Shown: in pieces, positions 44,981-54,152 of the stretch | How the letters are laid out: each line of letters opens with the position of its first letter | How positions within the stretch are numbered: the first letter of the stretch is position 1 | Assembly (NCBI GenBank): GCA_947564265.1 | Contig: CANOBK010000001.1 | Coordinates: 186,001-250,000, forward strand | DNA: 64,000 nt | Source: an uncultured Caryophanales bacterium | GTDB lineage: Bacteria; Bacillota_I; Bacilli_A; RF39; UBA660 | Direction of reading: 5' to 3' | Program-made: the position numbers and the translations under genes | Notes under the pieces: model-generated | What the model was told of the DNA's origin: nothing | Database searches by the model: none | The model's input: only the letters and a program-made list of their open reading frames with translations

Positions 44981-45187
44981 GATAAGAAGGCATAACTATA
45001 TTTTAGATGCATAAAATATAATGACTACAGAATGAAAGGTTATTTTGGGAGAGGTAACCTCAATTCTTAGTTCCCTTCTTATCTATTTGTGTAATGTTCG
45101 AACTATCTACACACTAATAATATATGAAGGGTTAGAATAAAGGATTAGGTTGTTCGTCTAGAAATCTTATCTTTTATTCTTTTTTTT
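44981..45187 (+). ncRNA. candidate structured RNA: three-way junction plus terminator-like hairpin
   Basis: A 10-bp closing stem GATAAGAAGG (44981-44990) / CCTTCTTATC (45074-45083) encloses two hairpins. One is ATATTTTA (44998-45005) / TAAAATAT (45012-45019) with a 6-nt loop. The other is AGGTTA (45037-45042) / TAACCT (45055-45060), extended by GAAT/ATTC. A second element, AGAATAAA (45134-45141) / TTTATTCT (45173-45180), is followed by T8. The PBP gene starts 50 nt later. The fold is nearly symmetric, so a minus-strand leader of the tail-collar gene is an alternative. No known riboswitch class is recognised. Confidence 0.4.
45134..45187 (+). terminator. terminator-like hairpin ahead of the PBP gene
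   Basis: Stem AGAATAAA/TTTATTCT with an inner GATTAG/CTAG...ATC helix, followed by eight T. No good promoter is visible between it and the PBP start, so it could be an attenuator or the end of an upstream RNA. Confidence 0.55.
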
Positions 45188-45238
45188 CTAAGTTCATAAG
45201 AAAAACAATCAAAGAATAAACTGAATTAGGTGATGTAC

Positions 45239-47149
45239 ATGTTTACTAAAAAAATTGATGCGAAAATTAAAGTTATTTTTTTAATTATTGTTCTATTATT
45301 TGTTTTTATTATTCTAAGAGTGGTTTATATACAAACCATCGATTATAAAAAACTTTCTTATTTAGCAAGTGATTTATGGAGTAGAAATCTTCCGATTGAG
45401 GCTAATCGGGGAAAGATATTAGATAGAAATGGTGTTGTTTTAGCCGATAATTTAACGACAACTTCTTTAGTTTTAATCCCAAATCAAATTAAAGATAAAG
45501 ATGATACTAGCCAAAAGCTTGCGGATATCTTAGGGGTTACGAAGAAAGAAATGGATACTCATGTAAAAAAAGAAACTTCGATTGAACGAGTTCATCCAGA
45601 AGGAAGAAGACTCTCCTATGAAATAGCGGATCAAATTTCTAGTCTTAACTTGCCTGGTGTCTATCTTGTTAAAGAAGCGAAAAGATATTACCCTTACGGA
45701 AACTTTCTATCCCATGTATTGGGGTACGTTGGAATTGATAATCAAGGACTTTCTGGACTCGAACTTCAATATGACGAATATCTAACAGGAGAAGCTGGTG
45801 CGATTAAATACTTTTCAGATGCCAAAGGAAATCAATTAAATCTATCTGATATTTATGTCGCTCCCACTGATGGAATGAATCTTCAATTAACCATTGATTA
45901 TAAAATTCAAATGTCACTAGAAAGGGAATTAGAAAATGCGGTCAAAGCTTTTAATCCAGACATGGCACTCGCAATTGTAATGGATCCAAATACGGGAGAG
46001 ATTTTAGGAATGAGTTCTAGACCTAGTTATGATCCCAATAATTATAAGGATTACTCGATGGATACGTTAAGTAGAAATCTTCCTATTTGGGCTTCTTACG
46101 AACCAGGAAGTACTTTTAAAATTGTGACTTTTTCAGCTGCCTTAGAAGAGAATTTAATGGATATGGAAAATGACCACTTTTATGACTCTGGAAGTGTCAT
46201 TGTCAGTGGCGCAAGAATTGGATGTTGGAAAGCAGGAGGACATGGAGATCAAACCTACTTACAAGTCCTTCAAAATTCATGTAACCCTGGGTTTGTAAAA
46301 TTAGGACAAATGCTTGGAAAAGAAAAGCTCTTTTCTTACCTAGATTTGTTTGGATTTGGTGAAAAAACAGGAGTGGATTTAAATGGTGAAGGAAAAGGAA
46401 TTATTTTTAATTTAGATCGAGTTGGAGAATTAGAGCTTTCTACCACTGCCTTTGGTCAAGGAGTCAGTGTCACACCCATTCAACAAGTAACTGCCGTAAG
46501 TGCTGTTGTAAATGGTGGAAATCTGTATCAGCCTTATATTGTAAAAAACTTCTTAGAACCAGAAACAAATACCGTTATTAAAACAAATGAACCAAAATTA
46601 ATTCGAAAAACGATCAGTGAAGAAACCAGTAAAAAAATGCGTTATGCCTTAGAAACGGTTGTCGCCTTAGGTGGAGGAAAAGCTGCCTATATCGATGGAT
46701 ACCGTGTCGGTGGAAAAACAGGAACTGCTCAAAAGGTAGAAAATGGAAGATACTTAGTCAATAACTATATTATGAGTTTCATGTCTGTTGTTCCAGCGAA
46801 TGACCCAAAAGCAGTTTTATATATTGCCCTAGACAATCCAAAGAATACTGCCCTGCTTTCCAGTTATACAACGACACCAATTGCTAGAAGAATTCTACTG
46901 GACATTATCGATGCCTTAGGAATTGAAAAACAAGAAGGACAATTAATCAAGGATTATACTTGGGAAGACAAAGTATACTACCCTGTTCCTAATGTCGTTG
47001 GAATGGATGTGAAGGATGCCAAAAAACAATTAGATAAATTTGAAATTGAATACACAGGTTCTGGAACAAAGGTACTCTATCAATCACCAAGTGAAGGAGA
47101 AAGAGTTCCAGAGGGAACAACCGTTGTTTTATTATTAGGAGATGAATAA
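45239..47149 (+). CDS. spoVD: class B penicillin-binding protein with one PASTA domain (SpoVD/FtsI family)
   Basis: A 636-residue bitopic transpeptidase that cross-links peptidoglycan together with a SEDS polymerase. One TM helix (about 10-30), a dimerisation/pedestal domain (about 45-220), and a transpeptidase domain with the nucleophile in GSTFK (about residue 291), the SXN motif NSCNPG and the KTGTAQ triad. A single C-terminal PASTA domain follows (VPNVVGMDVKDAKKQL, about 570-633). One PASTA is the SpoVD pattern, but no sporulation context is visible, so it may be the only divisome PBP. Start ATG 45239 fits AGGTGA. It lies outside the division cluster, between the Rhs and surface-protein loci. 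Confidence 0.93.
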   Translation: MFTKKIDAKIKVIFLIIVLLFVFIILRVVYIQTIDYKKLSYLASDLWSRNLPIEANRGKILDRNGVVLADNLTTTSLVLIPNQIKDKDDTSQKLADILGVTKKEMDTHVKKETSIERVHPEGRRLSYEIADQISSLNLPGVYLVKEAKRYYPYGNFLSHVLGYVGIDNQGLSGLELQYDEYLTGEAGAIKYFSDAKGNQLNLSDIYVAPTDGMNLQLTIDYKIQMSLERELENAVKAFNPDMALAIVMDPNTGEILGMSSRPSYDPNNYKDYSMDTLSRNLPIWASYEPGSTFKIVTFSAALEENLMDMENDHFYDSGSVIVSGARIGCWKAGGHGDQTYLQVLQNSCNPGFVKLGQMLGKEKLFSYLDLFGFGEKTGVDLNGEGKGIIFNLDRVGELELSTTAFGQGVSVTPIQQVTAVSAVVNGGNLYQPYIVKNFLEPETNTVIKTNEPKLIRKTISEETSKKMRYALETVVALGGGKAAYIDGYRVGGKTGTAQKVENGRYLVNNYIMSFMSVVPANDPKAVLYIALDNPKNTALLSSYTTTPIARRILLDIIDALGIEKQEGQLIKDYTWEDKVYYPVPNVVGMDVKDAKKQLDKFEIEYTGSGTKVLYQSPSEGERVPEGTTVVLLLGDE

Positions 47150-47150
47150 A

Positions 47151-47192
47151 AGAAAAAGGAGGATGATCAGGCGATCAATTCTCCTTTTGTAA
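47151..47192. terminator. bidirectional terminator between PBP and surface protein 1
   Basis: AAAAGGAG ... CTCCTTTT with an inner TGATC/GATCA stem and T-rich flanks on both sides. It includes the end of the minus-strand coding sequence. Confidence 0.7.
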
Positions 47193-50100
47193 TATAACTA
47201 TATTCTGGTGTCTTTGTTGCAATCATCAGATCTACTAAATCGGCGGTTTCACTCGTATAGTTTACTTTTACATTCTCTGTTACCTCATAAGCGGCTTCAA
47301 AGAACATTTGATAGTATCCTACATCTGTACCACAGTTGATATTAATGGTTGCATTTAATAAATTATAACAGTACAAGAACATATTATTTAAATTTCTAAC
47401 ACTGTTTGTATTAATGATTCCTGAGATGGTCTGTAATTGATAACATTCGTTAAACATACTTTGCATATCTACTACTTTACTAGTATCGGCATTACTGAAA
47501 TCTATACTTACTAATACATAGCAACTGTCAAACATAAAACTCATATCTGTTACTTTTGCTGTATTAAAGCTACTAGTATCTAGATTATTTAACGCAAAGC
47601 AGTAAGCAAACATATAGGTCATATTTTCTACTTTGGATGTATCAAAGTGACTTACATCTAAATATGGTACTTGACCACAGGAAGCAAACATTGCGGCCAT
47701 ACCTCTAACATTTGAAGTATCAAAACCACTGACATCTAATGCAGTAATACTACTACATCCATCAAACATATTATTCATGTCGACAACTTTAGATGTATCA
47801 AAATGACTGACATCTATTACTGGCACATTTCTACATTGTCTAAACATAACAGACATATCTGTTACATTGGCTGTATCAAAGCCACTAACATCCAAGTTAG
47901 TCAGTGCACTACAAAATGAGAACATATTAGCCATACTAACGACTTGTGACGTATCGAATTTACTAACATCTAAGGTTGTTACAGAACTACAGTGATCAAA
48001 CATTAAACTCATATCTCTTACTAAAGCGGTATTAAAATTACTGACATCTATCACAGGTAAACTGCTACACATAGCGAACATCTGATTCATATCAATAACC
48101 TTTGAGGTATCAAACTTACTAACATCGATACCTGTAAGATTTTCACATCCCAAAAACATTAAACCCATATCAGATACCTTTGCAGTCGTAAATGTATCTG
48201 GATTAATTTTCAAATCTACCAAACTACTACAGTAGGAGAACATTCCTCGCATTGTACTAGCATAGGAAGTATTAAAATTACTTAAATCCAAACTTGTTAA
48301 AGCATAACATTCCGAGAACATCATGGTCATATTATCAAATGTAAATGTAAAATCAAACCCACTTAAATCTAATTCCTTTAATTTATAACAGCCTGCAAAC
48401 ATATAACTAACATCACCATACGGATTTAATTTTCCTAAATTTATTTTTTCTAAACTGTGACAATTAAAAAACATTTTACTCCCATTTAACTGTGGGTAGG
48501 TTTTTTTAAAATTCGATAAATCTAATTCTTTTAAACTGGTACACTCTTGAAACATAGACCTTACATCAGCCAAATCTCTAATATTAAAACTGGATAAATC
48601 GATACTTTCTAAACTGGTACAACCAAAAAACATTAAAGATGCAGTTGCTAATCTTAGAGTATCAAATGATCTTAAATCTAAAGTTTTCAAACTACTACAA
48701 TTTCGAAACATACAATCCATATGAATTACTGCTTTATAATAATTTTCATTCTCCGCATGATCTACTGCTGTCTTAAAATGACTTAAATCTAGTTCCTTTA
48801 AACTACTACATCCATCAAACATCTGCGACATATCATAAGCTTTTCTAGTATCAAAAAATTCTAACCCCTCGATTGCCTCTAATTTAGAAAAATTAGCAAA
48901 AAGTCCAATACAAGATTCATCTCCTGAAATAATATTTCCATCTGCTTGAATATAAATCGTATATGTTTCTCCGTCTTCATTAGAAACAACTCTTCCTATC
49001 ACAGAGTCATTTTTTTCCCTAGAAATATCAAAGACTTCTACTTCACTATGATGGGAATGGATATAGTCTTCAAATACTACTTTTGTCGTATCCTTTTTAT
49101 ACTTCCAGATTTCATCATTATATTCTTTATATTCAGATGAAGAATGATTAGTTGCTTTTAGTTCTCCTGTCAATTTTGGATTCAAATTTCCATCCATTGA
49201 TTTAACAATGGATAGTTTTGTCCATTCTGCTTCTAGAATAACATCATGCTCTGGCATTTCGAAATATCCATCATTATGTTCTAAACCAGTACTAACAATC
49301 TTCCATCCAGTAAATTGATATCCAGAACAACTGATGTTTTCATCACTGATTTTTACTGGTTCTAATGGACGATGTTTGGTTGTCTCTGGTCGATATCCAA
49401 CACTACAATCTGTTGGTGCATTGGCATCGTAAATCACTTGATAATGAGAAGATAAAGCTGGTGTATCATTACTAGAAACTGTTTCTTCTACACTTTCTAA
49501 TTTGTAGGAAACTTCTTCTTTTATATTGGTTGGATAAATTCCTTCCCCATCATGAAATTCTGGCTTTAAATCGAGGTTAATCGTTAATTCATGATTTTCC
49601 CCCGTTTTAAATGATCCTAAATTCCAAGTGACTTTTTGAATTCCTTCTTCCTCTACTAACTTCACTTCACCAGTAGATGCTTTCATACTGGAAACCGATG
49701 CTACTGAAAAATAATCAAAGTTAATCCAATCGTTTAGTTCGAATGAATCATAAGATACGGGAAGTTCTGTTGCTCTTATCAAAACAGATTCTATATCCGT
49801 TAAGTTTGCCATATACTGTGCATCACTAATTTTCTGAATAAATGGTAACAATTTATCAGCGGCATCAAATTGGATTCCTTTAATCGATAAAAATGGATAT
49901 TGACTCTTTAAATATTGATATTCAAAGTATTGATTGGGACTTCCTTTATCAGCATACCCATCCGTAACAAAAACCACCATACATTCTCTATCTTCTTCTG
50001 CTTGATAACTCCAAAGTAATTTATCTACTTTGACAAAAGCATCATAGTGATTTCTCTTTCCTCCTATTTCCGCAGAAAGAATATCTCTAGTAATTAGACT

Positions 50101-50547
50101 AGCATTATTACTAAATTCTGAAACAATTTCCGCTTCGGTTCCAAATCCAATCACTGCTACTCGATTTTCGCTATCCTCTAATACTTTATTTACCAAGCTA
50201 TAGGCAGCTGATTTCATGTATAGCATTCTGTCTCCTGCCATAGAATCAGAAAGATCTAATACTAAAATAATATCTCGATGTTTACTATTTACTTTAGAAA
50301 CCGTATCTACATTAAAGGTAATTTTGGCTGTATTATAGGAAGTCCACTCTGCTTTCTTTGTTACCTCAAAACTTCCTGGTTCTTTTTCTCCGTAATTCAA
50401 ACTTTTGGATGTAAATGAAATACTTTTTACTGGCTCTGTTAATGCATAAGAACTAAGTAAAACGCCCGATAGAATTAATAAAAGGCTTACTCCTACTAAT
50501 GAAAAAATTAAGAATTTTGGCTGATTTTTATGTATTAATTTTTTCAC
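47167..50547 (-). CDS. secreted vWA/InlB-repeat/BspA-LRR surface protein 1
   Basis: A 1126-residue protein. An N-terminal signal or anchor helix (about 12-35) and a conserved block (SISFTSKSLNYGEKEPGSF) precede a vWA domain (about 85-260) with an intact MIDAS start DLSDS and TDGYADKG. An InlB/Listeria-Bacteroides-type repeat (YDANAPTDCS...FTGWKI) comes next, then about 19 BspA/DUF285 repeats of 23 residues (pattern LDVSxFDTSxVxDMxxMFxxC), one Cys per repeat. No LPXTG or choline-binding anchor, so retention is by the N-terminal helix or unknown. The start is GTG. Related proteins mediate adhesion; the ligand here is unknown. Confidence 0.88.
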   Translation of the reverse strand: MKKLIHKNQPKFLIFSLVGVSLLLILSGVLLSSYALTEPVKSISFTSKSLNYGEKEPGSFEVTKKAEWTSYNTAKITFNVDTVSKVNSKHRDIILVLDLSDSMAGDRMLYMKSAAYSLVNKVLEDSENRVAVIGFGTEAEIVSEFSNNASLITRDILSAEIGGKRNHYDAFVKVDKLLWSYQAEEDRECMVVFVTDGYADKGSPNQYFEYQYLKSQYPFLSIKGIQFDAADKLLPFIQKISDAQYMANLTDIESVLIRATELPVSYDSFELNDWINFDYFSVASVSSMKASTGEVKLVEEEGIQKVTWNLGSFKTGENHELTINLDLKPEFHDGEGIYPTNIKEEVSYKLESVEETVSSNDTPALSSHYQVIYDANAPTDCSVGYRPETTKHRPLEPVKISDENISCSGYQFTGWKIVSTGLEHNDGYFEMPEHDVILEAEWTKLSIVKSMDGNLNPKLTGELKATNHSSSEYKEYNDEIWKYKKDTTKVVFEDYIHSHHSEVEVFDISREKNDSVIGRVVSNEDGETYTIYIQADGNIISGDESCIGLFANFSKLEAIEGLEFFDTRKAYDMSQMFDGCSSLKELDLSHFKTAVDHAENENYYKAVIHMDCMFRNCSSLKTLDLRSFDTLRLATASLMFFGCTSLESIDLSSFNIRDLADVRSMFQECTSLKELDLSNFKKTYPQLNGSKMFFNCHSLEKINLGKLNPYGDVSYMFAGCYKLKELDLSGFDFTFTFDNMTMMFSECYALTSLDLSNFNTSYASTMRGMFSYCSSLVDLKINPDTFTTAKVSDMGLMFLGCENLTGIDVSKFDTSKVIDMNQMFAMCSSLPVIDVSNFNTALVRDMSLMFDHCSSVTTLDVSKFDTSQVVSMANMFSFCSALTNLDVSGFDTANVTDMSVMFRQCRNVPVIDVSHFDTSKVVDMNNMFDGCSSITALDVSGFDTSNVRGMAAMFASCGQVPYLDVSHFDTSKVENMTYMFAYCFALNNLDTSSFNTAKVTDMSFMFDSCYVLVSIDFSNADTSKVVDMQSMFNECYQLQTISGIINTNSVRNLNNMFLYCYNLLNATININCGTDVGYYQMFFEAAYEVTENVKVNYTSETADLVDLMIATKTPEYSYITKGELIA

Positions 50548-50583
50548 AATGATTCACATCCCTATTCTCTTTATATATTATTT

Positions 50584-50613
50584 ATTATACCTATTTTGCC
50601 TATTTTTTGTCAA
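50584..50613 (-). promoter_or_regulatory. promoter of surface protein 1
   Basis: Minus strand TTGACA (50613-50608), spacer 18 bp, TATAAT (50589-50584). The spacer is of mixed sequence, unlike that of the third paralog. Confidence 0.85.
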
Positions 50614-50628
50614 TATAAATACAAAAAA

Positions 50629-50654
50629 GAACCTTGATTAGACAATTAAGGTTC
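50629..50654 (-). terminator. terminator of surface protein 2 overlapping its stop
   Basis: GAACCTT (50629-50635) / AAGGTTC (50648-50654), T-run on the minus strand; the stop codon lies in the loop. Confidence 0.8.
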
Positions 50655-53600
50655 CTTTCGTTACATTTGATGTAGCTGATTTCGTTGTAAGCATTCTATC
50701 TACTAAGCTAGAAGATTCATTTGTATAGTTTAGTTTTAGGGATGCACCGGTCGCAGTTGCTGCATCAAATAGCATGTTTTCATATACGGTTGTTGGTGTA
50801 GAAGAAATATTTAATGTTGCATTAATATGGTAACAATACTGGAACATATTCTTCATATTATTTACATTTGCTGTATCAAAATGATCTAATTTAATCGTTG
50901 AAATTTGAGTACAACTATCAAACATATAACTCATATCTGATACATTACTTGTATCAAAGCTACTCAAATCGATGGATGATAAACTCGTATTATAAGCGAA
51001 CATATAACTCATACCCTTTACTAAAGAAGTATTAAAATTCTTAAGATCCAGACTTGTGATTGCCTTACATCCAGAGAACATTGCTGTCATATTGGTTACT
51101 TTTGCTGTATTAAAGTTACTTACATTGATACCAGAAATGGCCGTACAACCATCAAACATATAACTCATATCTGTTACATTGGTGGTATCGAATCCACTTA
51201 ATTCTACTCCAGTTAACTGTTCACAGTAAGCAAACATATAACTCATGTCTGTTACATTCGTAGTAATAAACCGACTGACGTCTAAACTTGTTAGTTTCCC
51301 GCAAGAAGCAAACATTGCAATCATTCCTGTTACTAAAGAGGTATCAAAATGACTCACATCCAGACTTAATAAGTTTCTACATCCATCGAACATATTATTC
51401 ATATCCATTACTTTTGCTGTATTGAAGTGACTAACATCTAGTGCTGTTAAACTGCTACACCGTCTAAACATTACGGACATATCAGTTACATTCGAAGTAT
51501 CAAAACCACTGACATTTAAGGCTGTTAAGCTACTACAACTTGAGAACATATTGGCCATATTCGTTACATTGGATGTAACAAAATGACTCACATCTAAAGT
51601 CGTTAAACTACTGCATCCATCAAACATCATATTCATATCATAACATCTAGCAGTATTGAAATTCGTAACATCTAATACCCCTACTGCTTTACAGTTATAA
51701 AACATAAGTGCCATATTGACTACTTTGGAAGTATCAAAGTGACCTACATTAATTACTGGTAGTTTTTCACAAGATGAGAACATCTGTCCCATATCAGTTA
51801 CATTTGCTGTTACAAAATTACTGATATCTAAAGTCGTTAAACTTGTACAGTATGCAAACATACTACTCATACTAGTTACATTTGCTGTATTAAAGTTACT
51901 TAACCCTAAACTTTGTAAACTGTAACATTCATTAAACATATTATTCATATCGTTTACATTCGTGGTATCGAATCTACTTAAATCTAATCCACCTAATTTG
52001 TGGCATCCAGAGAACATAAAAGACATATCTACTACTCTAGATGTCGTGAATGTATCTAAATTTAGACTTACTAGATTTTCACATCCTTGGAACATTCCTT
52101 TCATCATGACAACGGAAGGTGTTTGGAAACTAGAAAGATTAATACTTGCTAAATTGGTACATCCCTTAAACATTTCAGTCATTAATAGCACTTTAGAAGT
52201 ATCAAAATGACTTAAATCTAAATTTACAAGGCTAGAACATCCAAAAAACATCTTTGTCATTTCTGTTACATTGGATGTATTAAAATGACTTAAATCCATC
52301 GTTGTTAATTTTGGACAATCGGCAAACATACTTGCCATATTGGTTACATTGGATGTATCTAGAATTCCTAAATTCTCAACTGTTTGAAGATTTTGGAATC
52401 CGTAGAATAAATAAGCACTCATTGGATTCGCATAAATCGTTCCATCTCCTTGAATATAGGCAGTATGCGTTCCATCTCCGTTCGCAACAATTCTTGCAAC
52501 AACGGAACCATCTCCTCTTTGTGAAACATCAAAGCTTTCTATCTCACTATGGATGGAGGAAATTACATCTTGGAATACAATTCTACTAATAGAAGGCTTA
52601 TACTTCCATAATTTTTCATTATACGCCTCTGATCCTACAGACTGAAGAGTAGAAATTCGTTTTACGTTAATTAAACCATCTACCGTTTTAGCAATCGACA
52701 TTTTTGTCCACTCTGCCTTTAATAAAACATCCGTCTCTGGCATAATGAAATATTCTTTGTTATATTGTTGTACATTTGGAGTTACAATCTTCCATCCTTG
52801 AAATTGATATCCCTTACAAGTTGGTACATTATCACTTACTTTAATCATATTTAATACATGAAAGGTTTGTGTTTCAGGTGTTTCGCTTACACTACAACCA
52901 GAAGGTGCATTGGTATCGTAACTTACATCATAATGTGTCGCTAAAATTGGTGTACTATTACTAGAAACGGTCTCTTCTACATTTCCTAATTTATATTGGA
53001 CTGCTTCTTTCTGATTTGTTGCAAAAAAGCCAACATCTTTCTGATAATCTGATTTTAAATTTAGATTAATCGTTAATTTCTCTTGGGTACCTGTTTGAAA
53101 CGTATCCATATGCCAAGTTACCTTTTGAACACCATCTTCTTCTGTTAATTTAACCGTTCCAAGAGAAGCTTCAATACTAGATATGGAGGCTGCTGTAAAG
53201 TAGTCAGGCTGAATCCAATCTATTAATTCAAATTTATCATAAAGAACAGAAGTACCGGCAACTTTTCTTAAAACTTCCCCTAAATTACTAACATTTGCAA
53301 CATACTGATAATCACTAATTAATTGAATAGCAGGAAGTGCCTGATCTCCCATCTCGTACTGAACTGCTTTAATTGTTAAATAAGGATATTGTGTTTTTAG
53401 ATAAGCATATTCTAACAATTCATTCGGAGTTCCCTTATCCGCATATCCATCCGTTAAGAAAACAACACTACATTCTCTTCCCTCTTTTTTCTCATAAGTA
53501 CTTAAAAGTTTTTCAACTTTCCGTAATGCGTCATAATGATTAGTTTGTCCTTTATTACTAAGCAAGTTAATATCTCTTGCTAGAACTCTCGGGTTGTTAC

Positions 53601-54027
53601 TAAAAATAGAAACAGTATCTGCATTTGTTCCATAGGCAATTACTGCAATTCGGTTATCAGTATCTTCTAATACTTTATCAATCAGATTGATAACCTCGGC
53701 CTTCATGATAGCTAGTTTTTCTCCTTCCATAGAATCAGAAAGATCTAAAACAAGAATAATATCACGATTCTGTGTATTTTCTTTCGCAATTGAATCGATT
53801 TCAAATGTAATTTTTGCTTTATTAAGAGCCACCCACTCTGCACTTTTTTTCACTTGAAAACTTCCTGCTTCCTTTTCTCCATAGTTTAAATTTTTTGAAG
53901 TAAAGGAAATACTTTTAATAGGCTCTGCATACGCATAAGAATTTAATAAAATTCCAGCACCTACTAATAAGAAGCTGACACCTATCATTGCCAACAATAA
54001 AAACCTATTTTGCGTTAATTTTTTCAT
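50638..54027 (-). CDS. secreted vWA/InlB-repeat/BspA-LRR surface protein 2
   Basis: A 1129-residue paralog of its neighbours: signal or anchor helix, block SISFTSKNLNYGEKEAGSF, vWA domain with DLSDS and TDGYADKG, InlB-like repeat (YDTNAPSGCS...FQGWKI) and about 20 BspA repeats. The order of repeat variants (MANMF, MSVMFRRC, MNNMFDGC, AMFASCG, MSYMFAYC) is colinear with protein 1, so the two arose by whole-gene duplication rather than independent repeat growth. The start is ATG, behind AGGAG. It has its own promoter and terminator, so each paralog is separately controlled. Confidence 0.88.
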   Translation of the reverse strand: MKKLTQNRFLLLAMIGVSFLLVGAGILLNSYAYAEPIKSISFTSKNLNYGEKEAGSFQVKKSAEWVALNKAKITFEIDSIAKENTQNRDIILVLDLSDSMEGEKLAIMKAEVINLIDKVLEDTDNRIAVIAYGTNADTVSIFSNNPRVLARDINLLSNKGQTNHYDALRKVEKLLSTYEKKEGRECSVVFLTDGYADKGTPNELLEYAYLKTQYPYLTIKAVQYEMGDQALPAIQLISDYQYVANVSNLGEVLRKVAGTSVLYDKFELIDWIQPDYFTAASISSIEASLGTVKLTEEDGVQKVTWHMDTFQTGTQEKLTINLNLKSDYQKDVGFFATNQKEAVQYKLGNVEETVSSNSTPILATHYDVSYDTNAPSGCSVSETPETQTFHVLNMIKVSDNVPTCKGYQFQGWKIVTPNVQQYNKEYFIMPETDVLLKAEWTKMSIAKTVDGLINVKRISTLQSVGSEAYNEKLWKYKPSISRIVFQDVISSIHSEIESFDVSQRGDGSVVARIVANGDGTHTAYIQGDGTIYANPMSAYLFYGFQNLQTVENLGILDTSNVTNMASMFADCPKLTTMDLSHFNTSNVTEMTKMFFGCSSLVNLDLSHFDTSKVLLMTEMFKGCTNLASINLSSFQTPSVVMMKGMFQGCENLVSLNLDTFTTSRVVDMSFMFSGCHKLGGLDLSRFDTTNVNDMNNMFNECYSLQSLGLSNFNTANVTSMSSMFAYCTSLTTLDISNFVTANVTDMGQMFSSCEKLPVINVGHFDTSKVVNMALMFYNCKAVGVLDVTNFNTARCYDMNMMFDGCSSLTTLDVSHFVTSNVTNMANMFSSCSSLTALNVSGFDTSNVTDMSVMFRRCSSLTALDVSHFNTAKVMDMNNMFDGCRNLLSLDVSHFDTSLVTGMIAMFASCGKLTSLDVSRFITTNVTDMSYMFAYCEQLTGVELSGFDTTNVTDMSYMFDGCTAISGINVSNFNTAKVTNMTAMFSGCKAITSLDLKNFNTSLVKGMSYMFAYNTSLSSIDLSSFDTSNVSDMSYMFDSCTQISTIKLDHFDTANVNNMKNMFQYCYHINATLNISSTPTTVYENMLFDAATATGASLKLNYTNESSSLVDRMLTTKSATSNVTKGTLIV

Positions 54028-54064
54028 AATGCATCACTCCTAGTTTCTACTCTATTCTATATTA

Positions 54065-54094
54065 ATTATAGCTACGATTTGGTATATTTGTCAA
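54065..54094 (-). promoter_or_regulatory. promoter of surface protein 2
   Basis: Minus strand TTGACA (54094-54089), 18-bp mixed-sequence spacer, TATAAT (54070-54065). Confidence 0.85.
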
Positions 54095-54152
54095 TAAAGT
54101 TACACGAAAAAAAGAAAGGTCTTTCATTCCTTCCTATCAATTTTTCTAATGT

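Noticed and set aside
45098..45105. GTTCGAAC as a tRNA T-arm
   Set aside because: No acceptor, anticodon or D-arm pairing can be built around it; it is just an 8-bp palindrome.
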